From CBDCUE01 sp965222515 (GTDB taxonomy: Bacteria > Pseudomonadota > Alphaproteobacteria > Rickettsiales > JABIRX01): 64,000 nucleotides of DNA. The position numbers were made by a program, and so were the translations under genes. Of the stretch, positions 51,429-60,976 are shown piece after piece (positions within the stretch are counted from its first letter, which is position 1; every line of letters starts with the position of its first letter). The DNA is taken from positions 62,001 to 126,000 of the forward strand of contig CBDCUE010000019.1 of the NCBI GenBank assembly GCA_965222515.1, written 5' to 3'. The notes beneath the pieces were generated by a model, which saw nothing but the letters and a program-made list of their open reading frames with translations, had not been told where the DNA came from and did no database searches.

Positions 51429-54400
51429 TATTTTATAGATTTTGGTTTTATATTATTATTCTTTAATACATCTATTTCCATTTTATAAAATTTACTTCTG
51501 CCTAATCTTGACTTATCTATACCAACATCATAAAAATCACTACTATTTTTAATTTCTTTTTTAATCCATCTTTTATTATTTTTTATCCAATTATTTGGAT
51601 TTTTAGATCTTGGTTTATAATATTTCCCTCCTATCTCTTTTGCAACTGGTATAACTCTTTCACTCATATTCTCTCCTATAACTATCTTTTTCTTATTAGG
51701 ACTATTGCCACTACTTCCACTGCCACCATTGTTTTTATATTTTTTCTGAAATGCTTTTTTTTCTATTGAGTGTTTTTTTGCTATATCCTCAGCACTATCC
51801 GTCAGATCCATAATGTCTGTTTTTTGCCATTCTGCTCTCTCTGCTTTTTTCTTTCCTACCTTGCCTTTAATAAAATTAATTATACCATCACCTTGCCTAG
51901 ATGCCTGTATTCCTGCACTCGCTACTCCTGGAACTATGGGGAATAAAACTCCTATTGTATCTAATATCAAACCTCCTGCATCTATTACTGCATCTTTGTA
52001 TTTACTATTTCTTAAATTCTTATATAAACTTACACTTCCCATCGTCAAACTCGCAGCCTCCAAACCTGCCTCTAAATAATTATTATTATTCTCTCTGTCT
52101 TGATGATATAAAATAGATGATTTCACTGTTCCAACTGCTAAAGTCTTATTATTAAGCACTTTATACTCCTTATTCCAATCTGCACTTGTTCTTGTATTAG
52201 TATTCACATTGCCATTCGCAGCATTGTTATACTCCCAAACCTTCTGTGCATAATCTCCCCTCCTCTTCGCTACTACCTCATTTTCTTTATGCCCTTCAAA
52301 ATTTGTTGTCTCGTGATATAGTTTGTTTATAACTTCCCCACTATCCGTCAAATCTGTTTTTGCTGTATTAATATTTGTTGTTTTTATTCCATTTCCTCCC
52401 GTTGCTTTCTCTCCTCCATTATATGAAAATGCTTCAGGAGCATTCTCTCCATCATTTTGATATAATATCACCTCTCCATCATGACCATCAGCATTATTCG
52501 CATTTGCATCATCTACCGTTTTTTGTGCCGTTGCTTGAACTTCTTCTGGAGTATAGTTTGTCAAACCATTCATCTTATCCGTCGTCTCTTGATCTTTTTG
52601 TGTTGTTTCTATCCCATTCACTACACCCAAATTAATCTTCTTCTGATCTTTATAACTACTATCTTTTCCATTCAATCTTACATTATCATATGCCGCCGTT
52701 AAAAATGCTCCTGTCTTTGCATCATATTTATTAGTAAAATCTTGCATCGACTCTCCTGCTTTTTCTAACCCCGCTCCTTTCAACCCTGCTGTCGCTCCTC
52801 TTAAAATATTTGTATCCATTCTTATCCCATCCTTCGCTGCTTTTATTACATTCTTCGACAAACTTGCTAGTTGCTCTTTCATCTCATTTTTCCCCTTCTT
52901 ACTAAACCATCTATTATCTACACTCACCTCAAAATCCAATGCTCCCGTTATCTTATCACTCCTTATCTCCTGACTCTTATTTATCTCTCTGTTTAATCCT
53001 GTTATTTCTTGCCCTAATTCTTCCTCTCCTGTCTTAACTTCAAATATTCCTGTTCTATTTCTTACTATCTTTCCTGACTTTGATTGATCTGCTATCTTTA
53101 TATTCCCTAATCCTATTGTTGATCTCGTTATCCCCTCTTTATCACTTCCTTTGTTTGTCATTGATATTGTACTTGTCCCTCCAATATTCACTCCAGAACC
53201 TTGTTGCTTGCTATAATGACTATCTTTTATATCCTCATATGTTAAACTTCCTGTTGATATATTTAAATTTCCTCCATCTGTTCCATCTACTTTCTTGTTT
53301 GCTATCTCCCCCCCTTTTATATGTGTATTTCCTTCTGCTTTTACTGATACACTTCTTCTCCCTATTATACTTGTTTGATTATCTACCCATGTTCTATCAC
53401 TATATCCATTTGAACTACTAAATCCTCCACTTAATCCACCACTTCCTCCTCCTAAACTTATACTCATCCCTCTATTACTACTATAACTTCTATTCTGCTT
53501 ACTCTCTATTGTTAAATCATTCCCCACTTCCAAATCTACCTCTCCTGCTTCCACATTCGCTCCACTAAGCTTCGTATCATTACCACTTTTGATCTTTATC
53601 TTCCCTCCTGTCCCCAAAAAACTATTATTATAACTCGTGCTATTTGACTTCGCTGAACTATTTCCATATCCTCCACTAAAACTATTCCCATTTGTTCCAA
53701 AACTATAACTCAAATTTATCTCCTCACTAGACTCTTTCATTCGACTACTATCCTCACTTGCCATTATCAACACATTCTCCTTCGCATCTATCTCTATATC
53801 TCCCTCATCACTCATCAAATTACTTCCTTTCACTGTTACATTATTTCCCTTTATACTCGTATTACCTCCAACAACAAAATTACTCTCCCTATTACTCACA
53901 CTACTACTTGTCGTTGTTGATTTTGTCCCCTTCATCTCTACTTTTGCATCCGCATAAAATCCTCCACTTCCTCCACTTTTTCCAGCATTCGCCGCACTCA
54001 GTACCATAGACACCTTCGCCTGAACCAAATTCGCAGACGCCATCGCAACATTCATCTTCGCATCATCAACCGCTCCTTGACTCGCCTTCCCCTCCTTCTG
54101 CAATTTCCTCATCTCTACCAAATTATCCCTCGCATCCTTCACCGCCTCTCCTGCCTTCACCAAATCATCCGCTGCATACCCAGCATCAACATAAGCATTA
54201 CCAACTCCAACACTCACTCTTATATTTACCTCCTCCTCCTCTCTCTTATATTCCTTTGTATTCTCTCCACTAACTATACTCACATTTCCATCCCTCGACT
54301 CAACATTCGCATCTCCTCCTACCAACACATCACTCCCCACTACATCTATATCATTCTCACTCAACATTCTTAAATTACCTCCTACACTTATACTACTTCC

Positions 54401-56893
54401 TACATACGTCCCTGTCGTCGTTGACTCCTCAACCTTGTGATAATTTGAATTCTGTCCAGCTGACATCCTTCCCCTCTCAACCTTAAAATCAAAACTATCA
54501 AAACTCGTACTCTCATCTATCTCAGTTACTGTTTTTGTATCCAATGCACCTCCTATCAATATACCCACATTCTTATTAGTGATTATCTTACCTTCATCAT
54601 CCTCCCACTCTCCCGCCTGCATCACCATATCTCCTCCACTACTCAAACTACTCGCTATCACACTCATATTTCCTCCACTCTTCAACAACAAATCATCTCC
54701 ACTACCTATCTCACTACCTTTCTGATTATGATTCTCCTCCTCCCTACTTTTTTTACTCTTTCCTACATCACTACCAAAAAAACCCTCCTTCTCCTTACTC
54801 GTATAACTCCTATCATAATCCACACTACTCAACACATTTATCTTATTCTTAGCCAATACCTTTCCCTCTCCTGCTATCTCTACATTACTACCATATATTG
54901 TTATATTATTCTTACTCCTTATCTTTCCATCTCCTCCTACCTTTATATTGCTACTTTGATTAATACCACTCTCACTCTCACTCGTCCACGTTATATCCCT
55001 TCTTCCTCTACTCCTCTTCTGCGTACTCACTGTCTTACTCTTTGATATATCCTTCACTGACAACACATTAAAACTTCCTACAGTCTCAACATCCATACTT
55101 CCAGATACTTCTATATCACTACCCCTCACCATTACATCACCTCCACTCTCTATCACCAAATGTCCTTTTTTATCTCCTGTTCCTATATTTATCTTACTAC
55201 CTATATTTCTCAAATTATATGTTTCTGTATAATTCTTACTATCTCCACTTCTACTAGCACTCTCCAGTACAATACTACTTATCTCTACATCTCCCTCAGC
55301 CTTTATATAAGACGATTCCCTAGCCTCTATATCAGCACTCATATTCCTAAAATCTCCTCCTGCCTTTATCACCACATTATCCCCTGTTATAGATGCTCTA
55401 TTATCTATCACATCTCTATAATTCTCTCCTTGTCCTTCTCTTCTCACCAAACTCTCACTCACTATATCTCCTCCTGCTATCAATGAAACCGTCGATGCTT
55501 TAGATTCTAAGCTACCTGTGTTTTTTATACTTCCTTCCTTTGCTTCAAACCCTAAATATCCATTTGATGATATAAAAAAACTATCATTCTCTATATCTCC
55601 TTTTTTAGATATAAATGACATTCCTCCTCCACTTCTTATATCACTCACATTCAAATCTATATCTCCTACACTACTCACATTTATATTATTTCCTGCACTT
55701 ATTCTAGCTTCACTAACATTCCTACCACCTACCTTCTTAACAACATTTATCACCTCATCTCCATTACCATCAATCATACTAAATAATGCATCCTCCACCT
55801 CCTTATCCAATCTTGACAAATTACTTATATTCACAAACTCACTTCCATATATATCCACATCTCCTCTTTTTTCAGTACCTTCTTGGTTCGCTTTTCTCTT
55901 CTTCTGTGCTGTAGTTTCTTCTAAAATAGACCTTCCCTGGTATCTTGCTTTTTTATCTTTTATACCTGCTCTAATATCCGTATTTACCAAATCAACCCTT
56001 TTTCCCCTTATCATCAAATTATTACCCGCAACTATATTACTATCCCTACTTGCTACCTCCTCTCCACTCAAAAATATATTATTTCCTGCATATATTCCTA
56101 CCTTCTCCTCATCCTTGATTCTCGCCTTGCTCTGCTTCGATAAATATAATTTAGGTGCCAATACTCTATATTTTCTACCATTCACTAACACATCACTCTC
56201 AACCAACCACATCACATCCTTCTCCAATCCATCCCTCTCCTCCTTACTCAACTCCTCTCCCACCCTATCACTCATACCCATGTTCTCAAGCAACTCAGCC
56301 GCATTATCATACAACTTCTTCATAAGCTCCATGTTACTCCTCGTCTTATTACTCGCCATCAAACTCCTCTCCATTCCCAACCTCCTTATCTCCCTATCAA
56401 ACCTCTTCTTCTCATAATAACTATCTCCCATCATCACACGCTCATCTTCCACATCTATTCCTGCCCTCCTCAAAAAATACATACTTCCATAATATTTCTT
56501 ACTATCAGTAAACTCCAACCTACTCTCTATTAAATAATTTATCTTCTTACCACCTGATCTACCTTCTTTCTTACTATTCTTACTATTCTTACTATTCTCA
56601 TTATTTATTCTATATAAATTATTATTTAATCCAACTATATCATCATCACCTAACCCTATTCCTCCATCTTGCAATAACTCATTCAACCTATCCTCTTTAA
56701 CTACATCATTAAACACACCATTTACAGCTGTCTCCTGATCCGTTATTGTCGTTGTTTTCTTTATCTTATATACAAAAAAACCCTTCTTGTTCCTCTCCAA
56801 TGAAAAACTAGTGTTTACCGTTCTTACCGCCTCGTTTATATTCTTATTTGCATTGTTACTAACATTACCTGTTATTGCTAAGTTTCCATTCAC
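51428..56893 (-). CDS. cdiA: CdiA/filamentous haemagglutinin, C-terminal two-thirds with toxin tip
   Basis: 1821 residues beginning at a GTG with no signal or TPS domain. It is the downstream part of the cdiA at 57292-60843, separated by ~400 bases of decayed duplication. It has beta-helix repeat blocks (GGDMVMQAGEWEDDEGKIIT, VGGDANVESRDGNVSIVSGE), an Ala-rich helical part, the block NRESNFVVGGNTSIKGNNVT shared with the two hydrolase-type proteins, and a pretoxin region from EAFSYNGGEKATGGNGIKTT to GGSGSSGNSPN. The tip of ~85 residues reads KKKIVIGENMSERVIPVAKE, then PRSKNPNNWIKNNKRWIKKE; activity unknown. The stop overlaps a small candidate immunity ORF. Confidence 0.85.
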   Translation of the reverse strand: MNGNLAITGNVSNNANKNINEAVRTVNTSFSLERNKKGFFVYKIKKTTTITDQETAVNGVFNDVVKEDRLNELLQDGGIGLGDDDIVGLNNNLYRINNENSKNSKNSKKEGRSGGKKINYLIESRLEFTDSKKYYGSMYFLRRAGIDVEDERVMMGDSYYEKKRFDREIRRLGMERSLMASNKTRSNMELMKKLYDNAAELLENMGMSDRVGEELSKEERDGLEKDVMWLVESDVLVNGRKYRVLAPKLYLSKQSKARIKDEEKVGIYAGNNIFLSGEEVASRDSNIVAGNNLMIRGKRVDLVNTDIRAGIKDKKARYQGRSILEETTAQKKRKANQEGTEKRGDVDIYGSEFVNISNLSRLDKEVEDALFSMIDGNGDEVINVVKKVGGRNVSEARISAGNNINVSSVGDIDLNVSDIRSGGGMSFISKKGDIENDSFFISSNGYLGFEAKEGSIKNTGSLESKASTVSLIAGGDIVSESLVRREGQGENYRDVIDNRASITGDNVVIKAGGDFRNMSADIEARESSYIKAEGDVEISSIVLESASRSGDSKNYTETYNLRNIGSKINIGTGDKKGHLVIESGGDVMVRGSDIEVSGSMDVETVGSFNVLSVKDISKSKTVSTQKRSRGRRDITWTSESESGINQSSNIKVGGDGKIRSKNNITIYGSNVEIAGEGKVLAKNKINVLSSVDYDRSYTSKEKEGFFGSDVGKSKKSREEENHNQKGSEIGSGDDLLLKSGGNMSVIASSLSSGGDMVMQAGEWEDDEGKIITNKNVGILIGGALDTKTVTEIDESTSFDSFDFKVERGRMSAGQNSNYHKVEESTTTGTYVGSSISVGGNLRMLSENDIDVVGSDVLVGGDANVESRDGNVSIVSGENTKEYKREEEEVNIRVSVGVGNAYVDAGYAADDLVKAGEAVKDARDNLVEMRKLQKEGKASQGAVDDAKMNVAMASANLVQAKVSMVLSAANAGKSGGSGGFYADAKVEMKGTKSTTTSSSVSNRESNFVVGGNTSIKGNNVTVKGSNLMSDEGDIEIDAKENVLIMASEDSSRMKESSEEINLSYSFGTNGNSFSGGYGNSSAKSNSTSYNNSFLGTGGKIKIKSGNDTKLSGANVEAGEVDLEVGNDLTIESKQNRSYSSNRGMSISLGGGSGGLSGGFSSSNGYSDRTWVDNQTSIIGRRSVSVKAEGNTHIKGGEIANKKVDGTDGGNLNISTGSLTYEDIKDSHYSKQQGSGVNIGGTSTISMTNKGSDKEGITRSTIGLGNIKIADQSKSGKIVRNRTGIFEVKTGEEELGQEITGLNREINKSQEIRSDKITGALDFEVSVDNRWFSKKGKNEMKEQLASLSKNVIKAAKDGIRMDTNILRGATAGLKGAGLEKAGESMQDFTNKYDAKTGAFLTAAYDNVRLNGKDSSYKDQKKINLGVVNGIETTQKDQETTDKMNGLTNYTPEEVQATAQKTVDDANANNADGHDGEVILYQNDGENAPEAFSYNGGEKATGGNGIKTTNINTAKTDLTDSGEVINKLYHETTNFEGHKENEVVAKRRGDYAQKVWEYNNAANGNVNTNTRTSADWNKEYKVLNNKTLAVGTVKSSILYHQDRENNNNYLEAGLEAASLTMGSVSLYKNLRNSKYKDAVIDAGGLILDTIGVLFPIVPGVASAGIQASRQGDGIINFIKGKVGKKKAERAEWQKTDIMDLTDSAEDIAKKHSIEKKAFQKKYKNNGGSGSSGNSPNKKKIVIGENMSERVIPVAKEIGGKYYKPRSKNPNNWIKNNKRWIKKEIKNSSDFYDVGIDKSRLGRSKFYKMEIDVLKNNNIKPKSIK

Positions 56894-57291
56894 TGCTTTG
56901 ATTTGGGCTGTCTCTAAAGCTGAATATATTACATTGTAAATTGTGAAAATGATATTTTTAAAATATCTTTTGGAAAGAATTAATTTTTTATTATATGCTA
57001 ATTCTCTTTATTCTATAAGTTTTTGCTATATCATTGTAACCCTACCATCTTGCTTATTCAACCTATCTAACCCTTTTATTATTGTCGTTGTTTTCTTTAG
57101 TATGTTCCTCTATAGTGTTTACCGTTCTTACGTTTATATTCTTATTTGCATTGTAACAACCTGTTATTGCTAAGTTTCCATTCACTGCTTTATTTGGGCT
57201 GTCTCTGCTGAATATATTATTGTATTGTATGAACCATATCTATTATCATCTATGATGTAGTTTTTGCTTGTAATTACATCTAACCCTTTTA
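56894..57291 (-). other. Decayed segment splitting cdiA
   Basis: 57220-57075 is a degenerate copy of 56935-56745: it again reads SAETAQIK and VNGNLAITG but with frameshifts. 56966-56992 is a 27-base exact match, in inverted orientation, to bases 30899-30925 in the left end of the IS1182-like element. Several stops occur in all frames. This looks like an old insertion with partial duplication that broke a single large cdiA into two frames. Confidence 0.65.
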
Positions 57292-60200
57292 TTATAGTAT
57301 CTCTATAAACCTTCTGTAAGTTATTAACCATTTATTATTAACACTCCCATCTATATTTATATCATCATTCGCTTGCAATATTGATCCTTTATTATCCAAA
57401 ACTCCCGTTCTAATATCTATATTTTGCCCAGACCTTATCTCCCCTTGCTTAGTCCTTAAAGTACTTACTACCCTCTCTTCCTCTGAAAGAATATGATGAT
57501 CATAGCCTCCACTATTTAAATACGCCCTATATTTATTATAACCATAATAACCCCTTGCATCTAAATCATAATCCCTTCCCAAATTATTCAAAACCTTACT
57601 CCTAACATACAAACTTCCCCCTGACCTTATATCTCCCACATAATTATTCACCAACCCATTTTGCTTATACTCTCCACTCTCATCATCATACACACCTCCC
57701 AAATACATATCTCCTCCTGACTCTATCAAACTATCCTCCCTATTATATATAGCATTCCTTGCCTTTATACCCAAACTACCATCACTATATATCACCCCCC
57801 TCTCCCTATTATCAACATCATTACCCGCCTCTATACTAACATCCCCACCTACTTGAATCAATCCTTGGTTTATCACATTTACCTCAGACTCTATATCAAG
57901 AAATCCCGTAGCCACTATATTCCCTCCAAACTCATTCGAAACTGTATGTTTTGCCGTCAAACTAATATTTCCTTCCTGTTCTTCATACTCCTCTCCATTC
58001 TCATCCAAATACTTCTTCACCCTATGCGATCTTATCTTACCACTATTTACCACATTACCTAACTTCGCCCTCAACTCTATATCACTACCCTGATCAAACT
58101 CTCCTCTATTATATATATTATTCGCCGACAGATCTAATAATTTTAAAGCCTCCACTCCCACAAAACTCTCATCACCCAAATACAAATCTCCTTCATAATC
58201 CAATTCCACCTCATTATTACTCTCTATTCTACCATTCTCATTATTTATTGATGACATTCCTGCCACTCTAACCACTGAATAATCTCCATAACCTTTTATC
58301 AACCCCTCTCTATTATTAAAAATCCCTACTTGATTTATCACTACACCTCCCCATCCTTTTATTTTTCCTTCTTCATTATTCAAACCATCTATAACTATAT
58401 TTCCTCCTGCTATTATCTCTCCTCCTGCTTTGTTTTCTACACTCTGTAACCTTATCTCACTACCCGACATCACCTCTCCTCCTTGATTCTCCATCACTAT
58501 ATTATCATTCACCAAATCTATAAACCCTTTAGCATAAATAACTCCTTTTTTATCTCCTAATCTCTTATTAATCACTTTGCTAATCTTATCACTCACACTT
58601 ATATTGCCTTCACTTAAAATCTCTCCACCCTCATTACTCAACTCCTGAACATCTAACTTTATATTATTACTAACCGAAATAACTCCTTGATTAGTCACCT
58701 TATTTATCACTGACATTTTTAAATTCTGCTCCGCAAACACTCTTCCCATATTTACAAAACTCCGAGCATCCAATAACAAATCTCTTTTTGACCTTATCGC
58801 TCCTTCATTTTCTATCTCTGCAACAACTGATATTATTGTTTGATTATTAGATATTATATCTCCTTTATTATCTAAATTATTTGATGCTAAATCTATATTA
58901 TTTAGTGCCAAAATACTTCCTTCATTACTAATACCTTCTATCATTGACATATTTAAATTCTGCTCCGCAAACACTCTTCCCATATTTACAAAACTCCGAG
59001 CCTCCAATAACAAATCTCTTTTTGACCTTATCGCTCCTTCATTTTCTATTTCGTTTTCTACATTCAAATTTATACCCTTTTTACTATAAATATATCCATC
59101 ATTACTAACATATTCTACATCTCCTATTATTCTTTCTTCTGCAATAATACTTCCTGTATTGTCTATGCTTCTTATTTTATCTAACAATAAGTTTTCCCCC
59201 CTAACATATAGCAAACCTTCATTTTCTAACCCCTCACCCTCAAGCAACAACTCCTCACTTTCCAACCTGCCCTCATTTAAAATATTTCCTGCCGCCAATA
59301 TCTCAATTTTCTTTAATGTTTTTTCTACCTCTTGATTTTTAACCACCGCACTATTAATCACATTATCACCCTCTATAATAACCTCATCTTGCACATTTAA
59401 TGTTGTACTACTTCCTATAATCTTAACTTCATCTGCTTTTGATTCTATTTTTACCTCCTTTGCCAAAACATATGCTCCTTTTTTTGCATATGAATATAAT
59501 TGATTTATCTCCTCCATTCTCTTGCTTACTCCCTCTTCTTCTTTACTTACTCTTTTCTCTTCTTTACTTACCTCTTCCTCTTCTTTACTTACCCCTTCCT
59601 CTTCTTTACTTACCCCTTCCTCTTCCAAACCTTCTTCTTCATAACCCGTTGACACTAATTTTACATCTTTTTTAGCCAATATCTCTAAATTAACTACTTC
59701 TATTTCAGTTTCTTGCTTTTCATCTCCAATTTTAATCTTTCGCTTTGCTATAATCTCTATCTTCCCTTCTTTACTAACTATATGTCCTCCTGCTATATCT
59801 ATATCTTCATTCTTAGACTCTATTCTAATATCTCCTTTACTTCCTATATCTCCCTTATTAACTATTCTACCATCTGACAATATCTCTATATCTCCTGCCG
59901 TTGCATACATTACCCCTTCATTATTCACACCCATACCATCTTCTGTTGCTATTATTTTTATTCTTCCTGCATACATTCCACCCAATGCATAAGAATCTAC
60001 TGCAACTCTTTTTTCGTCTCTATCTTTCTCCTTTGAACTAACCTCTTCTTGTACAACATCATATTTATCATTACCTGTTAAAATCTTTATATCCACATCT
60101 TTTTTGCTCTTATCTCCTTTTACTCCATATATATCACCAGTAATTTTTGCTACCCTTGTTACTATATTAAAATAATCAGTCTCCTCACCCAAATCTACCC

Positions 60201-60843
60201 CCTTTCCTCCTATAAAAATCTCTCCTCTTCCTGACAATGAAAACTCTTTTATTCTGCCTTCTTCTATATTACTATTTCCTGTAATTAAATTCACTCTCGG
60301 AGTTTTAATAAATCCACACCCATTACAAGATATTCCATTTGGATTCGCTATAAATAATGCCGCATTCCCTCCAAACTGCTCTATATATCCATTTAATACA
60401 CTATTACTATTACTAGTAACCTCATTCAAAATAGTTCTGGCACTTCCACTATTTTGTAAATTGTTGTTTCCATTAATCATACCTCCCAAAACACTATTAC
60501 CGTTATTCTGAGAATTATTTAATATTTGACCTCTACTACCTACATTATAATCCAAAAACCTATTATGAGACATTCCTTGAGCATTAGGTGTCGCAATCTG
60601 CACTATAGGTACACCATTCTGTGCCCTATCTAACTCTGTATTACCGCTATTACCACTATCCACTTTTAAAGCGCCAGCATTATCAGTTGTCAAGCTTTGA
60701 CTAGCCTCTAAATTATTAGAAAATGCAAATGACACATCTCCAAATACCAAACTGAAACTCAAAACATAACTCAAAACTCTAACAAAAATCTTTTTCTTCT
60801 TCTTGCCTTCATATATCGCAGAAAAACCCTTAACCATACTCAT
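57292..60843 (-). CDS. cdiA: CdiA/filamentous haemagglutinin, N-terminal part with TPS domain
   Basis: 1183 residues. The start MSMVKGFSAIYEGKKKKKIF is an extended signal peptide of ~41 residues. The TPS secretion domain is clear: ATPNAQGMSHNRFLDYNVGS, NLQNSGSARTILNEVTSNSN, FIANPNGISCNGCGFIKTPR with the paired cysteines typical of FHA/CdiA, and GRGEIFIGGKGVDLGEETDY. A Glu/Lys-rich tandem repeat (VSKEEEG units, about residues 400-435) and many haemagglutinin repeats such as ENEGAIRSKRDLLLEARSFV follow. It ends early at KWLITYRRFIEIL, before the frame that continues at 56893. As it stands, this product would be secreted without a toxin tip. Confidence 0.88.
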   Translation of the reverse strand: MSMVKGFSAIYEGKKKKKIFVRVLSYVLSFSLVFGDVSFAFSNNLEASQSLTTDNAGALKVDSGNSGNTELDRAQNGVPIVQIATPNAQGMSHNRFLDYNVGSRGQILNNSQNNGNSVLGGMINGNNNLQNSGSARTILNEVTSNSNSVLNGYIEQFGGNAALFIANPNGISCNGCGFIKTPRVNLITGNSNIEEGRIKEFSLSGRGEIFIGGKGVDLGEETDYFNIVTRVAKITGDIYGVKGDKSKKDVDIKILTGNDKYDVVQEEVSSKEKDRDEKRVAVDSYALGGMYAGRIKIIATEDGMGVNNEGVMYATAGDIEILSDGRIVNKGDIGSKGDIRIESKNEDIDIAGGHIVSKEGKIEIIAKRKIKIGDEKQETEIEVVNLEILAKKDVKLVSTGYEEEGLEEEGVSKEEEGVSKEEEEVSKEEKRVSKEEEGVSKRMEEINQLYSYAKKGAYVLAKEVKIESKADEVKIIGSSTTLNVQDEVIIEGDNVINSAVVKNQEVEKTLKKIEILAAGNILNEGRLESEELLLEGEGLENEGLLYVRGENLLLDKIRSIDNTGSIIAEERIIGDVEYVSNDGYIYSKKGINLNVENEIENEGAIRSKRDLLLEARSFVNMGRVFAEQNLNMSMIEGISNEGSILALNNIDLASNNLDNKGDIISNNQTIISVVAEIENEGAIRSKRDLLLDARSFVNMGRVFAEQNLKMSVINKVTNQGVISVSNNIKLDVQELSNEGGEILSEGNISVSDKISKVINKRLGDKKGVIYAKGFIDLVNDNIVMENQGGEVMSGSEIRLQSVENKAGGEIIAGGNIVIDGLNNEEGKIKGWGGVVINQVGIFNNREGLIKGYGDYSVVRVAGMSSINNENGRIESNNEVELDYEGDLYLGDESFVGVEALKLLDLSANNIYNRGEFDQGSDIELRAKLGNVVNSGKIRSHRVKKYLDENGEEYEEQEGNISLTAKHTVSNEFGGNIVATGFLDIESEVNVINQGLIQVGGDVSIEAGNDVDNRERGVIYSDGSLGIKARNAIYNREDSLIESGGDMYLGGVYDDESGEYKQNGLVNNYVGDIRSGGSLYVRSKVLNNLGRDYDLDARGYYGYNKYRAYLNSGGYDHHILSEEERVVSTLRTKQGEIRSGQNIDIRTGVLDNKGSILQANDDINIDGSVNNKWLITYRRFIEIL
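59530..59640. repeat. Tandem 21-base repeat inside cdiA
   Basis: About five imperfect copies of CCTTCCTCTTCTTTACTTAC on the plus strand, encoding SKEEEGV/SKEEEEV/SKEEKRV on the minus strand. Copy number could vary between strains. Confidence 0.75.
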
Positions 60844-60976
60844 AATCTTTAGTTTATAAAAAAATTAATCTTTCAAACTAAACTTATCTTTTTTTCTTTA
60901 CAAGTTTTTTTTTATCTTTACAATTAACCCTTTTATAAAAATAATATAAGATCAAAAAATCAAGCAATAAACACAA
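60844..60976. promoter_or_regulatory. Divergent cdiA/cdiB intergenic region, copy 1
   Basis: 133 bases between the divergent start codons, identical to 39963-40095. It should hold promoters for both genes. TTTACA boxes at about 60899 and 60917 and AT-rich -10-like stretches are seen, but exact promoters cannot be fixed. Confidence 0.6.

Noticed and set aside
51813..56417. Plus-strand open frames within cdiA, including one of 299 codons at 55518-56417.
   Set aside because: They are antisense shadows of the minus-strand cdiA. Their products are Leu/Ser/His/Tyr-rich with no family features, and the same frames recur wherever the cdiA blocks are duplicated.
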